In this document: piece after piece, positions 10,620-19,901 of the stretch
Position numbering within the stretch: position 1 is the stretch's first letter
Layout: each line of letters begins with the position of its first letter
Source: Mesotaenium endlicherianum
Taxonomy: Eukaryota > Streptophyta > Zygnematophyceae > Zygnematales > Mesotaeniaceae
Length of the DNA stretch: 64,000 nt
Assembly (NCBI GenBank): GCA_009602735.1
Contig: WELA01008032.1
Location: forward strand, 31,872-95,871
Direction of reading: 5' to 3'
Program-made: the position numbers and the translations under genes
Notes under the pieces: model-generated
The model's database searches: none
Told to the model about the DNA's origin: nothing
Seen by the model: only the letters and a program-made list of their open reading frames with translations

Positions 10620-12320
10620 TTAAGGGGTTGTTCCTGGGGCTTCAGGGTCAGGAGACGGAGATCTGGACCTAGATCTGGACAGCCCTCTAGGTCTGTCAGC
10701 TGGCCTTCTAAAGAACCCTGTTTGCTCTAAAGTTGGCCCTCGAGGAGAACGGAGGATGGTGGCCTGCTCTTCAACCACTTGGGTGTTGATTCCCACATAG
10801 ACAGGCATTCCAGTAGGATGCTGAAATACATTGGCTAGAGGTACATGCCCCTGAGCGGAGGGGGAGGCTGGCATACCTCTGGCCCACCCGCGTGTCCCTC
10901 TTCTGGCACCCCTGTCCTCTGGGGATTTCTGTCTGTGTCTGCTGCCCAGTACCGTCAGATCAGCTTCTTCCCCTGCTTGGGCAGGTGGGCTGGGGGAGCG
11001 AGCGCGGGGTCCAGTTGTCGCCATAACGGGGATCACATTCCACACACCTGATCGTGGTTCTTTAGGAAGTGCCACTGCCTGTCCCTGGGTATCCTGAGTA
11101 CCTGCTGCTGATGCTTCTCCTCTGCCTTGTTCTTCTTCCTCATCCTCCTCATCCTCCTCCTCGGAGAGAGTAGGGGTCTCGTCCACTAAGTCGTCCTGCT
11201 CCCTAGTAGACATGGAGTAGTCTACCGACCTCCCTTTCTTAGGGCGCGCTGGAGGTTGCTTGGCCTTCAGCCTACTGATATCTATCCGGCCTGCATTCTT
11301 TGCCCATTTGACAAAGGCATGCTTTCCCTTAGAGAAGTACTCTCTTCCCCTCCTCCTATGTTCCTTGGTCTCTGCATTCATATTGCTCAGGCATCCATTC
11401 AGCCTGGGGTCCCAAGGGGCAATGTGAGGTGGTAGGATGAGATAGCCGTCTAGGCCATAGTGGAAGTCATCCGGTTGGGCTCGGTCACACTCCTGCTTCT
11501 TATTTGTGACGGTCATCCACCTCCAGTCTGTTGGCTGCTGGTAGTACTGGGGTCCGTGCTCAGCCTTCCTCAGTTTACACGGGAACCAGTGGGGAGAGAA
11601 CATCTGCTGTCCTGCTTCCCTGGCCAAGTACTCCCAGCTCCTTCTCTCAACTTCATTGTAAGCTGGCAGGAGTGTGAGGTAGAATACCGTATCCTTAAAG
11701 CTATCGGGCCGCATGCTCACCATCCGGATGAGTCTCTGATCTCCCACTATTCCCGGTATGGGGACCGGCTTGTCCTCTGAATCATCTGCGAGATACCGGG
11801 CCTGCTCTGCTGTATAGCCCACCATCTTAGCATAATCTTCGTAAAGGACCACGCCGGTGTGTGTCTCGATGTACCTGTCCAGTGCTGTAGCTCCTTCCTT
11901 CTGTAGCAGTGTTGTCTGTTCCAGCCTGTTGATCTCCTGGGCTGCCAGCAATGCTTCCTTCAGGTTATCGAAGTTTTGGCCACCCACCACAGTATACCTG
12001 TAAGTGGCCAAGCTCTTCTGTCTGTCCGCTTCAATCTTTTTTCTTTTCTCCTCTTCTGCCGCTGCCGCTTCTTCTTGCTGTTTCTTCTGTCTCTCCTCCT
12101 CAGCCTTCCTGAGGTTTTCCGCTTCCTGATCCTTCTTCCTCTGTGCCTCTTCTGCCGCCTCTTGTTGTTTGCGGACCCTTTCTTGTTCTCTCCTGGTGAG
12201 GGACGTCGCCGCCAGCTCCTTCTGGTATTGCTCCATTGTCCTCCTGGCTTCTTCTGCCTTGCGCTTTCTGTCCTCCTTTTGTGTGGTGGGCGCCATCCTG
12301 CACATGTAACCAGGGCACAA
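10620..12320 (-). CDS. chromovirus third ORF (envelope position), unknown function
   Basis: An intact 566-residue frame between pol and the 3' LTR, in the same orientation. Most gypsy chromoviruses end after pol, so this is an addition. Residues about 10-115 are a highly charged K/E/Q/R-rich stretch likely to form a coiled coil. Residues about 120-375 look globular (rich in W, Y and P; for example SPHWFPCKLRKAEHGPQYY and GLDGYLILPPHIAPWD) but match nothing I recognise. An acidic run (EEEDEEDEEEE) follows, and the C-terminus is low complexity with SRSRSRSPSP. I see no signal peptide or membrane segment, so it is not a conventional envelope. A second in-frame ATG (12296-12294) lies one base after a CAG acceptor and may be the true start. 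A capsid-accessory, nucleic-acid-binding or captured host protein are all possible. Confidence 0.7.
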   Translation of the reverse strand: MCPGYMCRMAPTTQKEDRKRKAEEARRTMEQYQKELAATSLTRREQERVRKQQEAAEEAQRKKDQEAENLRKAEEERQKKQQEEAAAAEEEKRKKIEADRQKSLATYRYTVVGGQNFDNLKEALLAAQEINRLEQTTLLQKEGATALDRYIETHTGVVLYEDYAKMVGYTAEQARYLADDSEDKPVPIPGIVGDQRLIRMVSMRPDSFKDTVFYLTLLPAYNEVERRSWEYLAREAGQQMFSPHWFPCKLRKAEHGPQYYQQPTDWRWMTVTNKKQECDRAQPDDFHYGLDGYLILPPHIAPWDPRLNGCLSNMNAETKEHRRRGREYFSKGKHAFVKWAKNAGRIDISRLKAKQPPARPKKGRSVDYSMSTREQDDLVDETPTLSEEEDEEDEEEEQGRGEASAAGTQDTQGQAVALPKEPRSGVWNVIPVMATTGPRARSPSPPAQAGEEADLTVLGSRHRQKSPEDRGARRGTRGWARGMPASPSAQGHVPLANVFQHPTGMPVYVGINTQVVEEQATILRSPRGPTLEQTGFFRRPADRPRGLSRSRSRSPSPDPEAPGTTP

Positions 12321-12327
12321 GTTAGTA
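12298..12327 (-). promoter_or_regulatory. predicted branch point and 3' splice site for the third ORF
   Basis: On the minus strand TACTAAC (12327-12321) is followed about 20 nt later by TGTGCAG (12304-12298), then G and an ATG in frame with the third ORF. TACTAAC is the optimal branch-point consensus. This suggests that the third ORF is expressed from a spliced subgenomic RNA. Confidence 0.55.
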
Positions 12328-12502
12328 GGATATGGACCTTTGTCATAGGGATTGCAGGAAGTATGTTAGTATTTAGTATAGTGGCTTCGCTGCTGTTTAC
12401 CTTACAGGATGATTGCTAAAAGTTGACGTAGTTGCGATGCGCTACACATAAACGTATGAGTGTGTTTTTATCGCTCTCGCTCACTAACTGTCATATATTT
12501 TC

Positions 12503-12515
12503 CCCTCCAACTTAA
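12503..12515 (-). promoter_or_regulatory. second polypurine-tract copy between pol and the third ORF
   Basis: The minus strand reads TTAAGTTGGAGGG, the same 13 bases as in the tract next to the 3' LTR, here continuing GGAAAA. A nearby AAGGTGACA(G/C)GC block is also shared with the region just after the third ORF stop. It may be an internal plus-strand primer or the scar of the event that added the third ORF. Confidence 0.6.
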
Positions 12516-12563
12516 ATGGAGACAGGACCGCCTGTCACCTTCCCGTGTCAACTGAAATGACAG

Positions 12564-15500
12564 TTATGGAGGGACTCCAGCGGCCCGAAGGTGGAACCGT
12601 GTCAACGCCCCTTTGGCATTGGTCAAGTGGTCCTTAAACTCCCAAGTGTCCCCAGAGGCATCGTAACCCTTCCATCGAATGAGGTATTTCATGACATATT
12701 TAGACGATCGACGGACCGAGCGAGCGTCTAAAATCTCATCGACCTCATATTCCTCAGGGTCGCCGTCCCGGACAGCGGGGACCGGTCCCGGTTGGACAGG
12801 GAACCGACCTGTGAACAGTGTATCACCTTTGATGTACGGTTCCAGGAAGGAGACATTAAAGACCGGGTGCCCCTTGTATTCAGCTGACATGTTCAGTTTG
12901 TAAGCATTCTGACCGACACGACGGACCACCGAATATGGACCGACCCAGACAGGGCCAAGCTTTTTCTTGACCACACCAGGGAGGTACAGGTGCTGAGAAT
13001 GCAGTTTGACTAAATCCCCCTTGGAAAATGTCAGTTCCCGACGGTGTTGATTAGCGTATTTTTGTTGGTTTTCTTGGGCCGTGTGCAAGTTTCGTTGGAC
13101 TTCTGACAGGGTGTCAGCAAACTCCTGAGTTAACTGGAGGGAGACCGGGTTGTCAATCCCTTCAGGGTGAGTTAAAGATTCCCCTAGCACATCTAGAGGA
13201 GACTTAGGGACTCTACCCAGGCTGAGTTCAAAAGGAGTTTTGCCCGTTGACGCGTGCACCGCACTGTTGACCGCAAACTGAATTTGAGGCAACAGGTCAT
13301 CCCAATTATCTTGTTTTTGGTTAATATATGCTCTCAGCACCTCCTGCAGAACTCGGTTAGTTCTTTCAGTCTGCCCATCAGTCTGAGGGTGGTTTGCTGT
13401 GCTGAGCAGCTGTTTGACTCCCATTAACCCCATTAAAGCTCTCCAGAACTTAGAGGTGAATTTTGAGTCTCTGTCTGAGATGATATTAGAAGGGAGCCCA
13501 TGTTGGCATACTACATGGTTGTAAAACTGTCTCGCTGTTTCGAGTGCAGTCACTTTGACAGTTGTGGGGATAAAAATGACCATTTTTGTCAGTTTATCCA
13601 CGACTACCAGTATTGAATCATGCCCGTTGGCAGTTCTTGGTAGTGAGACCACCCAGTCCATGGATATAGTTTCCCAGCGTCCCGCTGGGATGGGTAGCGG
13701 TTGCAAGAGACCTCCGGGTGGTGTGTGCCGAGACTTATTTCTCTGACACTGGTCACAGGACTTGACATATTTCAAGACCTCCCGGGGTAACCCCTCCCAA
13801 TGATAATGTTTTGCCAGTTTGCCAACAGTTTTGGCCTGCCCCAAATGTCCACCCAGGAGACTGTCATGAGCTTGACTCAGTAAGAGAGACCTTATTTCCA
13901 AGTTATTAGGAATGACCAGCTTCAGCCTGCCTGAAGTGGTTTCAGTCACCCAGACCCCTCCCTTGAGCTTATACCCGAGTGCAGTAGCACGACACACACC
14001 AGTAGTGGGGCTGGGCTCAAATGTTGGGTCAGAAAGGTAGGCTTTCCTAAGTTGTTCAAGGAAGGACTTTTTCACCTTTAGTGAAGTGAGTGCACACAGG
14101 ACTTTATCTACAGCATGCTGACTAAAGTTCCTTTCTTGCAAGTCAGGTCTTCTAGAGAGTGCATCAGCAGGATTCAACTTCCCTGGTTTGTAGTCGATCT
14201 GGACTTGGAACTGCTCCAGCATCTGGCTCCAGCGGTTCTCCCTCCTCGACAGCTTGGACTTCTTCTGAAAGTGGGTCAGAGCTAGATGATCTGTAATCAC
14301 CTTAAAAGCTTTACCATGTAAGTATGCTCTCCACTGTTTGAGTACATGAATGATAGCTAGCAGCTCTTTATCATGCACTGAGTAATTAATCTCCGCTGGA
14401 TTAAATTTCATAGACTCATACAACACAGGATGCCACTCCTGCCGTACCTTACCATCCTTTGTGGTTTTGTCAGCAGGCTGCAACAAAATAGCACCCATGG
14501 CAAAATCAGAGGCATCAGTAACCACCTGCACCGGTTTGCTGGGGTCATACACGGCTAGCACTGGGGCAGAACAAAGGGCATCTTTAAGGGTCTGGAAGGC
14601 AGCCTGCTGCTCTTCCCCCCACACATACCCGATGTCTTTCTTAGTAAGGTCAGTCAGTTTACTGGCCTTTGTGGAATAATTCTCAATAAATCTCCTATAG
14701 TAGTTAGCCAACCCGAGGAAGGATCTAACTTCAGAGACAGACTGTGGTACTGGCCAGTCCCTTATGGTCTGGACTTTCTTAGGATCCACACTGATGCCCT
14801 CTTTACTGACAACGTGGCCTAAGAATTCAATACTTTCCTTAAAGAAATCACACTTGCTCATTTTAGCATACAAGTGATTTTTCCGCAGAGTGTCCAGCAC
14901 TTTCTTTAAGTGTTCAGTGTGCTGAGCTTCATCTTTAGAGAAAATTAAAATATCATCCAGGAAAACTTGCACAAACTTATCCAAATAAGGTCTGAAAATG
15001 TCATTCATAGCACCCATAAAGGTAGCAGGAGCATTAGTCAGTCCAAATGGCATCACGTTGAACTCATAGTGTCCATAACGTGTGCGGAAAGCAGTCTTGT
15101 GTTCATCCCCCTCAGCAATTCTGATTTGATGATAACCACTCTTGAGATCTATCTTACTGAACACCTTAGCGCCAGACAGGGTATCAAGCAAGTCCTCGAT
15201 TCTGGGTAAAGCATACTTGTTCTTTACTGTAATTCTGTTCAGGGCTCTGTAATCCACACACATCCGCATACTGCCATCCTTTTTCTTAACAAATAGGATA
15301 GGTGCGCCGTACGGTGATTTACTGGGAGAAATGTAACCATTTTCCTCCAGCTCTGCAATCTGTGTTTTCAACTCCTCGCTCTCCAAATAAGACAAGCCAT
15401 AAGTGCGTTGCCAGGGTGGCTGGCTACCAGGTAATAGATCAATCCTATGATCTACTTCCCTTTTAGGGGGTAGTCCTGGAGGCATGTTAAACACATCAGT

Positions 15501-16280
15501 GTACTGAGCAACAATTTTTGCAGCAGTAGGGTGCTCCGGAGGGCTTACCTTTTTCTCAACCACTTCTTCAGGTTGAGGAGGTACCTCTCTTAGCAGCAGA
15601 CAGAACATTCTGTCTTCCTTCTGGTTCCAGCTTTTGACGAACTCCATTGCATTCAGCAACTTGCATCCTTCTGGAAGCCTCTTCTTTTCCTTCATTTGCC
15701 ATCCACACAGGACAAGAGGAAGAGCACTGGTGGGTGCCAAGTCAGTCTGCCCATCACTGGCTCCTCTCACTTTAACTGTACCTCTGCTCCAACACACTTC
15801 AGCTTGATGTCTATTAAGCCAGGACCTGCCTAGCACGAGATCATAAAAGCCAGTGTTGAGTACCTCAAATGTAAGCGTTTCAGTTAGAACTGCAATGCCA
15901 GAACCTAACTGGACCTCAATAGGCTTGGTTATAACTCCTCCCGGGATACTTGAGGCATCTCCAAGGAATATTTTTCTATTCCCTTGGGTGACAGTAGGCA
16001 GCCTTAGCCGCTTAACTAAGTCCTTGTGAATAAAAGTATGTGACGCCCCTCCGTCAACAAATGCCCTCACCTTCCTACCTGCAATCATGCAATGCAGTAG
16101 GATAGGGGGGACTGTCTTTTCCTGACTTTCGCATTGTTCTCCTGACGTAGCAAAGAAATGTTGGACATCAGGTGGAACAAGAGCATCCAGAGTGTGCACT
16201 CTCTGGACGTCTATATTACTGATGGTCTCCTTTATCTGTTTGTCAGGCATGCATAGTGAATCCAGTTCAGCAGGACCCAT
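12564..16280 (-). CDS. chromovirus pol polyprotein (PR-RT-RNase H-IN-chromodomain)
   Basis: A 1238-residue frame, counted from its first ATG; the frame is open further upstream into gag. The order is: retropepsin with [11 protein letters not shown] (about residues 74-84); reverse transcriptase with [14 protein letters not shown] and the catalytic [10 protein letters not shown]; RNase H beginning [14 protein letters not shown]; integrase zinc domain (H..H..CDQCQ); integrase core with [13 protein letters not shown] and [14 protein letters not shown]; and a C-terminal chromodomain, roughly the last 60 residues ([21 protein letters not shown]). The chromodomain places it among chromoviruses and should direct integration to modified histone H3. 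The protease has DGG rather than the commoner DSG or DTG. No stop or frameshift was seen. Expression is probably by -1 frameshifting from gag. Confidence 0.95.
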   Translation of the reverse strand: MGPAELDSLCMPDKQIKETISNIDVQRVHTLDALVPPDVQHFFATSGEQCESQEKTVPPILLHCMIAGRKVRAFVDGGASHTFIHKDLVKRLRLPTVTQGNRKIFLGDASSIPGGVITKPIEVQLGSGIAVLTETLTFEVLNTGFYDLVLGRSWLNRHQAEVCWSRGTVKVRGASDGQTDLAPTSALPLVLCGWQMKEKKRLPEGCKLLNAMEFVKSWNQKEDRMFCLLLREVPPQPEEVVEKKVSPPEHPTAAKIVAQYTDVFNMPPGLPPKREVDHRIDLLPGSQPPWQRTYGLSYLESEELKTQIAELEENGYISPSKSPYGAPILFVKKKDGSMRMCVDYRALNRITVKNKYALPRIEDLLDTLSGAKVFSKIDLKSGYHQIRIAEGDEHKTAFRTRYGHYEFNVMPFGLTNAPATFMGAMNDIFRPYLDKFVQVFLDDILIFSKDEAQHTEHLKKVLDTLRKNHLYAKMSKCDFFKESIEFLGHVVSKEGISVDPKKVQTIRDWPVPQSVSEVRSFLGLANYYRRFIENYSTKASKLTDLTKKDIGYVWGEEQQAAFQTLKDALCSAPVLAVYDPSKPVQVVTDASDFAMGAILLQPADKTTKDGKVRQEWHPVLYESMKFNPAEINYSVHDKELLAIIHVLKQWRAYLHGKAFKVITDHLALTHFQKKSKLSRRENRWSQMLEQFQVQIDYKPGKLNPADALSRRPDLQERNFSQHAVDKVLCALTSLKVKKSFLEQLRKAYLSDPTFEPSPTTGVCRATALGYKLKGGVWVTETTSGRLKLVIPNNLEIRSLLLSQAHDSLLGGHLGQAKTVGKLAKHYHWEGLPREVLKYVKSCDQCQRNKSRHTPPGGLLQPLPIPAGRWETISMDWVVSLPRTANGHDSILVVVDKLTKMVIFIPTTVKVTALETARQFYNHVVCQHGLPSNIISDRDSKFTSKFWRALMGLMGVKQLLSTANHPQTDGQTERTNRVLQEVLRAYINQKQDNWDDLLPQIQFAVNSAVHASTGKTPFELSLGRVPKSPLDVLGESLTHPEGIDNPVSLQLTQEFADTLSEVQRNLHTAQENQQKYANQHRRELTFSKGDLVKLHSQHLYLPGVVKKKLGPVWVGPYSVVRRVGQNAYKLNMSAEYKGHPVFNVSFLEPYIKGDTLFTGRFPVQPGPVPAVRDGDPEEYEVDEILDARSVRRSSKYVMKYLIRWKGYDASGDTWEFKDHLTNAKGALTRFHLRAAGVPP

Positions 16281-16331
16281 AATACCTGCTACGAGGGCAG
16301 CTAGTGACGACTCACTATCTCTAGCATCCTC

Positions 16332-16373
16332 ACAGTCAGTAGACTGGATTACTGACTGTTGCTGTCTTTTAAA
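16332..16373 (-). promoter_or_regulatory. -1 ribosomal frameshift signal at the gag/pol overlap
   Basis: In the gag frame the codons CCT TTA AAA contain the slippery heptamer T TTA AAA (16373-16367), nine codons upstream of the gag stop codon. A 7-nt spacer follows, then a perfect 10-bp hairpin: ACAGTCAGTA (16359-16350), an 8-nt loop and TACTGACTGT (16341-16332). The gag stop codon TAA (16351-16349) sits inside the hairpin. Pol is in exactly the -1 frame and is open from the slip site onward, with no stop before its first ATG. Confidence 0.8.
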
Positions 16374-17827
16374 GGCTGGTCTTTTCTCTCGACCTTAGGC
16401 AGGTGCTTGACCGGACACTGTTCTCTGTAGTGGCCTTTCTGCTGACAATGGTAGCAAGTAGATTTTGCTGAGGCTGGTCTCGGCTTAGTCCTACCACCAC
16501 CCCTTCCATAGCCACCTCGAGAGGGACCACCTCTACCTCTAGACTGAATAGCATTGTACTCATACTCATATTCATCACCCTGATTATCCTCAGCCTGGTC
16601 TCCTTCAACTGCATTGTAGGAACCGTGGGGCTTTTTGACAATCTTAGACACCAAAGCGTTACTCTGGCGCTTGTGATTGAACTGCTGCTGATCCCAGGCG
16701 TCAGCATCCTGGATCAAGTCAGCCAGTTTCTCATACTTTTTCTCAGCAAAATGACCAGAGACCTCGGATTTCAAGCCATACCTGAAGTATGCTATCCTAT
16801 ACCGTTCTGGCAAATCAGGCTGCTTCATCATGTTCTCTTGGAACTTTTGAGCAAACTCAGCAACTGAAGTGGTCTGCTTCAGTGTCAGGGAGATCATCGC
16901 ATAGATAGCTTTCTCCTGCTGGTTGATGACATCAAACTTCTCATGCAACTTCTCGACAAACTCTACCCACGTAGGGTCACCGAGTTGCCGAGCCTTACGC
17001 TCTTCCTTCCAGTAAAGCCACCAGTCTGCGGCACTGCCTTTCAGTAGCGCACCGGTGTGCCTGACCTTCTCGTAATCTTGCAGTTCTGGGTAGTTCTCCA
17101 GCCACTGCTCAACATCCGCGAGAAACTTGATCAGGTAATATTTTCTGTTTCCCTCAGGATCATAGTCCTGGGGAGGTTTCGGCTTGGGCTTACTAGGCCC
17201 TCGGCCACCACCACTAGTGGTGTGAGACCCCAGTTGGTCTCTGTCCCGGAGTAGGGACATTATGATTCTTTTGTCCTCCTGCTGGGACTGATACATGGTC
17301 GCCATTTGCGACTGCATCTGAACGAACAATGCTCCCAAGTCTACATTTTGGGGTGGTAGATTAGCAAATGCAGCAGCAGCATTGGCATCTACTCGCTGAG
17401 TAGTGTCCTCAACAATCCCTCTTGCTCCTGCAGCAGCAATTCCTGCCGCATTCAGCCGGTCACGTATTTGACCTAGGGGTACATTGAGTTGTACGGCAGG
17501 AGGTGGGTTCAGAACATTGGCCCTTGATGCCATAAGTTCTTCAACAGTGCGCTCGTCAGCTGGCTGTCCTTCCCTCCTTTGTATATCTTCAGCGGCCTTT
17601 GCTACTTGTTCAGCTTCTAGTCTGGCTATCTCCTCCTCAGCTTGCTGAGCTGCGACTGAGGCAATAGCAGCTGCCTCATCTGCAGCCTCCCTAGCTGCAG
17701 TATCCGCTACTGCTTCCGAATAGGTACGGTTTCCCGCTACATGGCTTTCCGCCTGGTTTTCGACATTCTCGTTATCCTGGTTCTCCATGTCTCGGGAGTT
17801 GCTAGTTTGAGACCTTGTCCTTACCAT
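16349..17827 (-). CDS. chromovirus gag
   Basis: A 492-residue structural protein. The N-terminal third is Ala/Glu-rich and probably helical. The central part has the retrotransposon gag fold signatures ([14 protein letters not shown] and [17 protein letters not shown]). The C-terminal part is RGG/GGR-rich, followed by one CCHC zinc knuckle [14 protein letters not shown] near residue 460 for RNA packaging. The start ATG lies 34 nt after the LTR boundary, immediately past the primer-binding site. The sequence ATG|GTAAGG at the start codon also resembles a 5' splice donor. Confidence 0.93.
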   Translation of the reverse strand: MVRTRSQTSNSRDMENQDNENVENQAESHVAGNRTYSEAVADTAAREAADEAAAIASVAAQQAEEEIARLEAEQVAKAAEDIQRREGQPADERTVEELMASRANVLNPPPAVQLNVPLGQIRDRLNAAGIAAAGARGIVEDTTQRVDANAAAAFANLPPQNVDLGALFVQMQSQMATMYQSQQEDKRIIMSLLRDRDQLGSHTTSGGGRGPSKPKPKPPQDYDPEGNRKYYLIKFLADVEQWLENYPELQDYEKVRHTGALLKGSAADWWLYWKEERKARQLGDPTWVEFVEKLHEKFDVINQQEKAIYAMISLTLKQTTSVAEFAQKFQENMMKQPDLPERYRIAYFRYGLKSEVSGHFAEKKYEKLADLIQDADAWDQQQFNHKRQSNALVSKIVKKPHGSYNAVEGDQAEDNQGDEYEYEYNAIQSRGRGGPSRGGYGRGGGRTKPRPASAKSTCYHCQQKGHYREQCPVKHLPKVERKDQPLKDSNSQ

Positions 17828-17848
17828 ACAAAGAAGACTGTGATAACT

Positions 17849-17860
17849 GCTCCGATACCA
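17849..17860 (-). promoter_or_regulatory. primer-binding site (tRNA-iMet) of the chromovirus
   Basis: The minus strand reads TGGTATCGGAGC, one base inside the 5' LTR. It is complementary to the 3' end of initiator tRNA-Met. Confidence 0.85.
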
Positions 17861-17861
17861 C

Positions 17862-18607
17862 TGAAATGAATCGACTTACCAAATAGGCGATTAACAATTA
17901 ATAAAGATCTTTATATCAGCAAGTAATCTTTATGGTAATTTCCGTTAACTGGTTAAACGGCAAAGGACAATACACTAGCAGTGAATAATACTCGTAAGTC
18001 AAATGCGAGTAAACTAGCATCAATAATGCAAATCAGTAAACTCATACATAAGCAAGGTTAGAAGACAGTGCGTATCAATGGCTTCTCGCCTTGGATTCAG
18101 ATCTCTCTCAGTAAGCTGTACAAGAGAGTTGGCCTCGTTTCCGAATGCCGAACTCGAGAGCAATGCCTAGCATATGTACATGGAATGAGTTTACTGTTCA
18201 ACGGTCAGTGCGATGGCACCGCCTACCCGGGAGTTAACCACGTTGGTAGGACCTCGGTTAACCAAATCCACCGCCATCTCCCATCATCCCGAATAGCCAT
18301 CCATCATGGGGATGTCATCTGGCCATTCATCTAGCAGGTGGTACTTAGATGCATATCAAGGCAGTTCGCTGCTACCGAGCACGGAAGTCAGCTGGCTGTC
18401 AAAGAATGTGTCAGCAAGCTGACTTAAGTTGACTTCAGCCTGCTGCTTTTGGCCGAGTCATTAAACTGATAATTATGTAAAGTCCAGCAGACTGATTATT
18501 AACTAAAGTTCAGCAGACTGACTACCAACTAAAGTTCAGCAGGCTTAATTAAATTAACTATTATATTTAGATGAATATTATATCTACTAATATACTGATT
18601 CATTACA
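17862..18607 (-). repeat. 5' LTR of the chromovirus
   Basis: A 746-bp partner of the LTR at 9788-10506. It carries one extra 27-bp copy of an ACTAAAGTTCAGCAG-containing unit. The remaining differences are a handful of single-base changes. On the minus strand its first 60 bases are AT-rich with several TATA-like strings. Confidence 0.93.
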
Positions 18608-18612
18608 ATTAT
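18608..18612. repeat. target-site duplication, right copy
   Basis: ATTAT directly after the right LTR, matching 9783-9787. Confidence 0.92.
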
Positions 18613-18975
18613 CGTGCTTTGAACAACATAATGGTCAAGAACCGCTATTTGCTACCTCGCATTGATAACTTGTTTGATTCGCTGAAGGGGGCATGCGTGT
18701 TCTCCTCGCTTGATTTAGCCCAAGGCTATCATCAGATACGAATCACACCAGAGGATGTACCCAAGACAGCGTTTCGGACGCCTATTGGGCATTTCCAATA
18801 CAAAGTCCTAAATGTTGGACTTACCAATGCACCCGCGCCATTCCAAAGCACGATGAACGATTTGTTTCGACCGTACTTGGGAAAATTCGTCCAGGTTTAC
18901 CTCGACAATATCCTCGTCTATTCAAAGAACAAGGACGAGCATTACAAGCAACTTGAATTGGTGTTGCAAATCCTT
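18608..18975 (+). pseudogene. gypsy element B, reverse transcriptase continuation
   Basis: Resumes the RT reading frame at the codon interrupted at 9787, after the duplicated ATTAT. Motifs are SSLDLAQGYHQIRI and FVQVYLDNILVYS. The catalytic box has N where the second D of the usual LDD is expected. Resemblance ends near ELVLQIL and is replaced by unrelated GC-rich sequence, so the rest of pol is gone. Confidence 0.85.
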
Positions 18976-19901
18976 GTCGTGCGCTAGGAGCTCGGGTGCA
19001 TACTATCGACACAAGCAATGCATAATAAGCAAGCGCGTGAGGCGCGAGAGCAACAGGCATTGGCGGCGGCTCGAGCACGCAAAAGGAATGCGGAAGACAT
19101 GGTGCCTCCTCTGTGCGGCGTCCCTGGTCAGGCCCATTTCTCTTGTGTGAGGCTGCTGGCCGACCTGCTGCTGCCAGCAGCATATGCTCGCGTGGTGCCC
19201 TGGCGGCTGTTGCGCTCCTGCCAAGTGGCAGCGTGCGTGCGTGGCAGACGAAGGTGGTCGAGGCATGCGTGGAGCGACAAGAGGGCGTAGTCGCGGCGGC
19301 TGCAATCAGGTACGAGCCGGACCTGTGTCGAACGTCTGCCAGGCCTGTGCCTAGCCTACTCCCAACTTGGCCTGAACCTTTGCCAAACTTTTGCCAGTCC
19401 TGCGACAGGTTTGTCCCAGACCTGTGCCAGGCCGGAGATGCTGTGGGAGGGCGCGTGGCAACGTAGGAGCCGTCCGCGTCGTTGGCTGCCGGTGTTGCGC
19501 CATGTGCACAGCTGCTGTGCGCAGCTGGTGTCGGAGCTGTGTCGACTGCGCTGCTGCCGAACGTGCGTTGAGCAAAGTCGGTATAGATGGGCGTGTGCTC
19601 CTGGCCATGCCACTGCCGAAGGTCGGCGCTTTGGCCAGCGTGTGCGCCGTGGCGGCGGCCGCTGGGACCTGCTGCTAGCAACAGCCAGCAGCGGGTGGGT
19701 GTCCCGTGGTTGCGTGCTCGTGCGCAACACTGGGCACGTCCGCGCGGCCGTAACTCGCACGGCTGCTGAAGCTGCAGCCGGAATGACCGACTGGCGGGTT
19801 CGCATCAGGGCGTCACCTGTCGCTGCACATGCGCTGTGCAGCCCTGCTGGCTCCATCAGGGCAGCGAACGCAAAGGGCGCGTGTGTCGACGCCTTTGCGG
19901 G
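18976..19901 (-). other. GC-rich, low-complexity continuation of a gag-bearing element
   Basis: An abrupt rise in GC content begins at about 18976, where element B stops. Long overlapping frames exist on both strands but they are compositional. Around 19330-19440 there are several short near-repeats of CAGGCCTGTGCC-type sequence. No pol domain was recognised, although pol would be expected here if the neighbouring gag belonged to a complete element. Confidence 0.4.

Larger units (their letters stand above)
9788..18607 (-). mobile_element. full-length Ty3/gypsy chromovirus with an extra third ORF
   Basis: An 8820-bp element in minus orientation. It has a 5' LTR (18607-17862), tRNA-iMet primer-binding site (17860-17849), gag (17827-16349), pol in the -1 frame with protease, RT, RNase H, integrase and a C-terminal chromodomain (to 12564), a third ORF (12320-10620), a polypurine tract and a 3' LTR (10506-9788). 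Gag, pol and the third ORF are uninterrupted and the LTRs differ by few substitutions plus one 27-bp length change. The insertion is therefore young and may be competent. It is flanked by ATTAT duplications and interrupts the RT of an older element. Confidence 0.95.
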
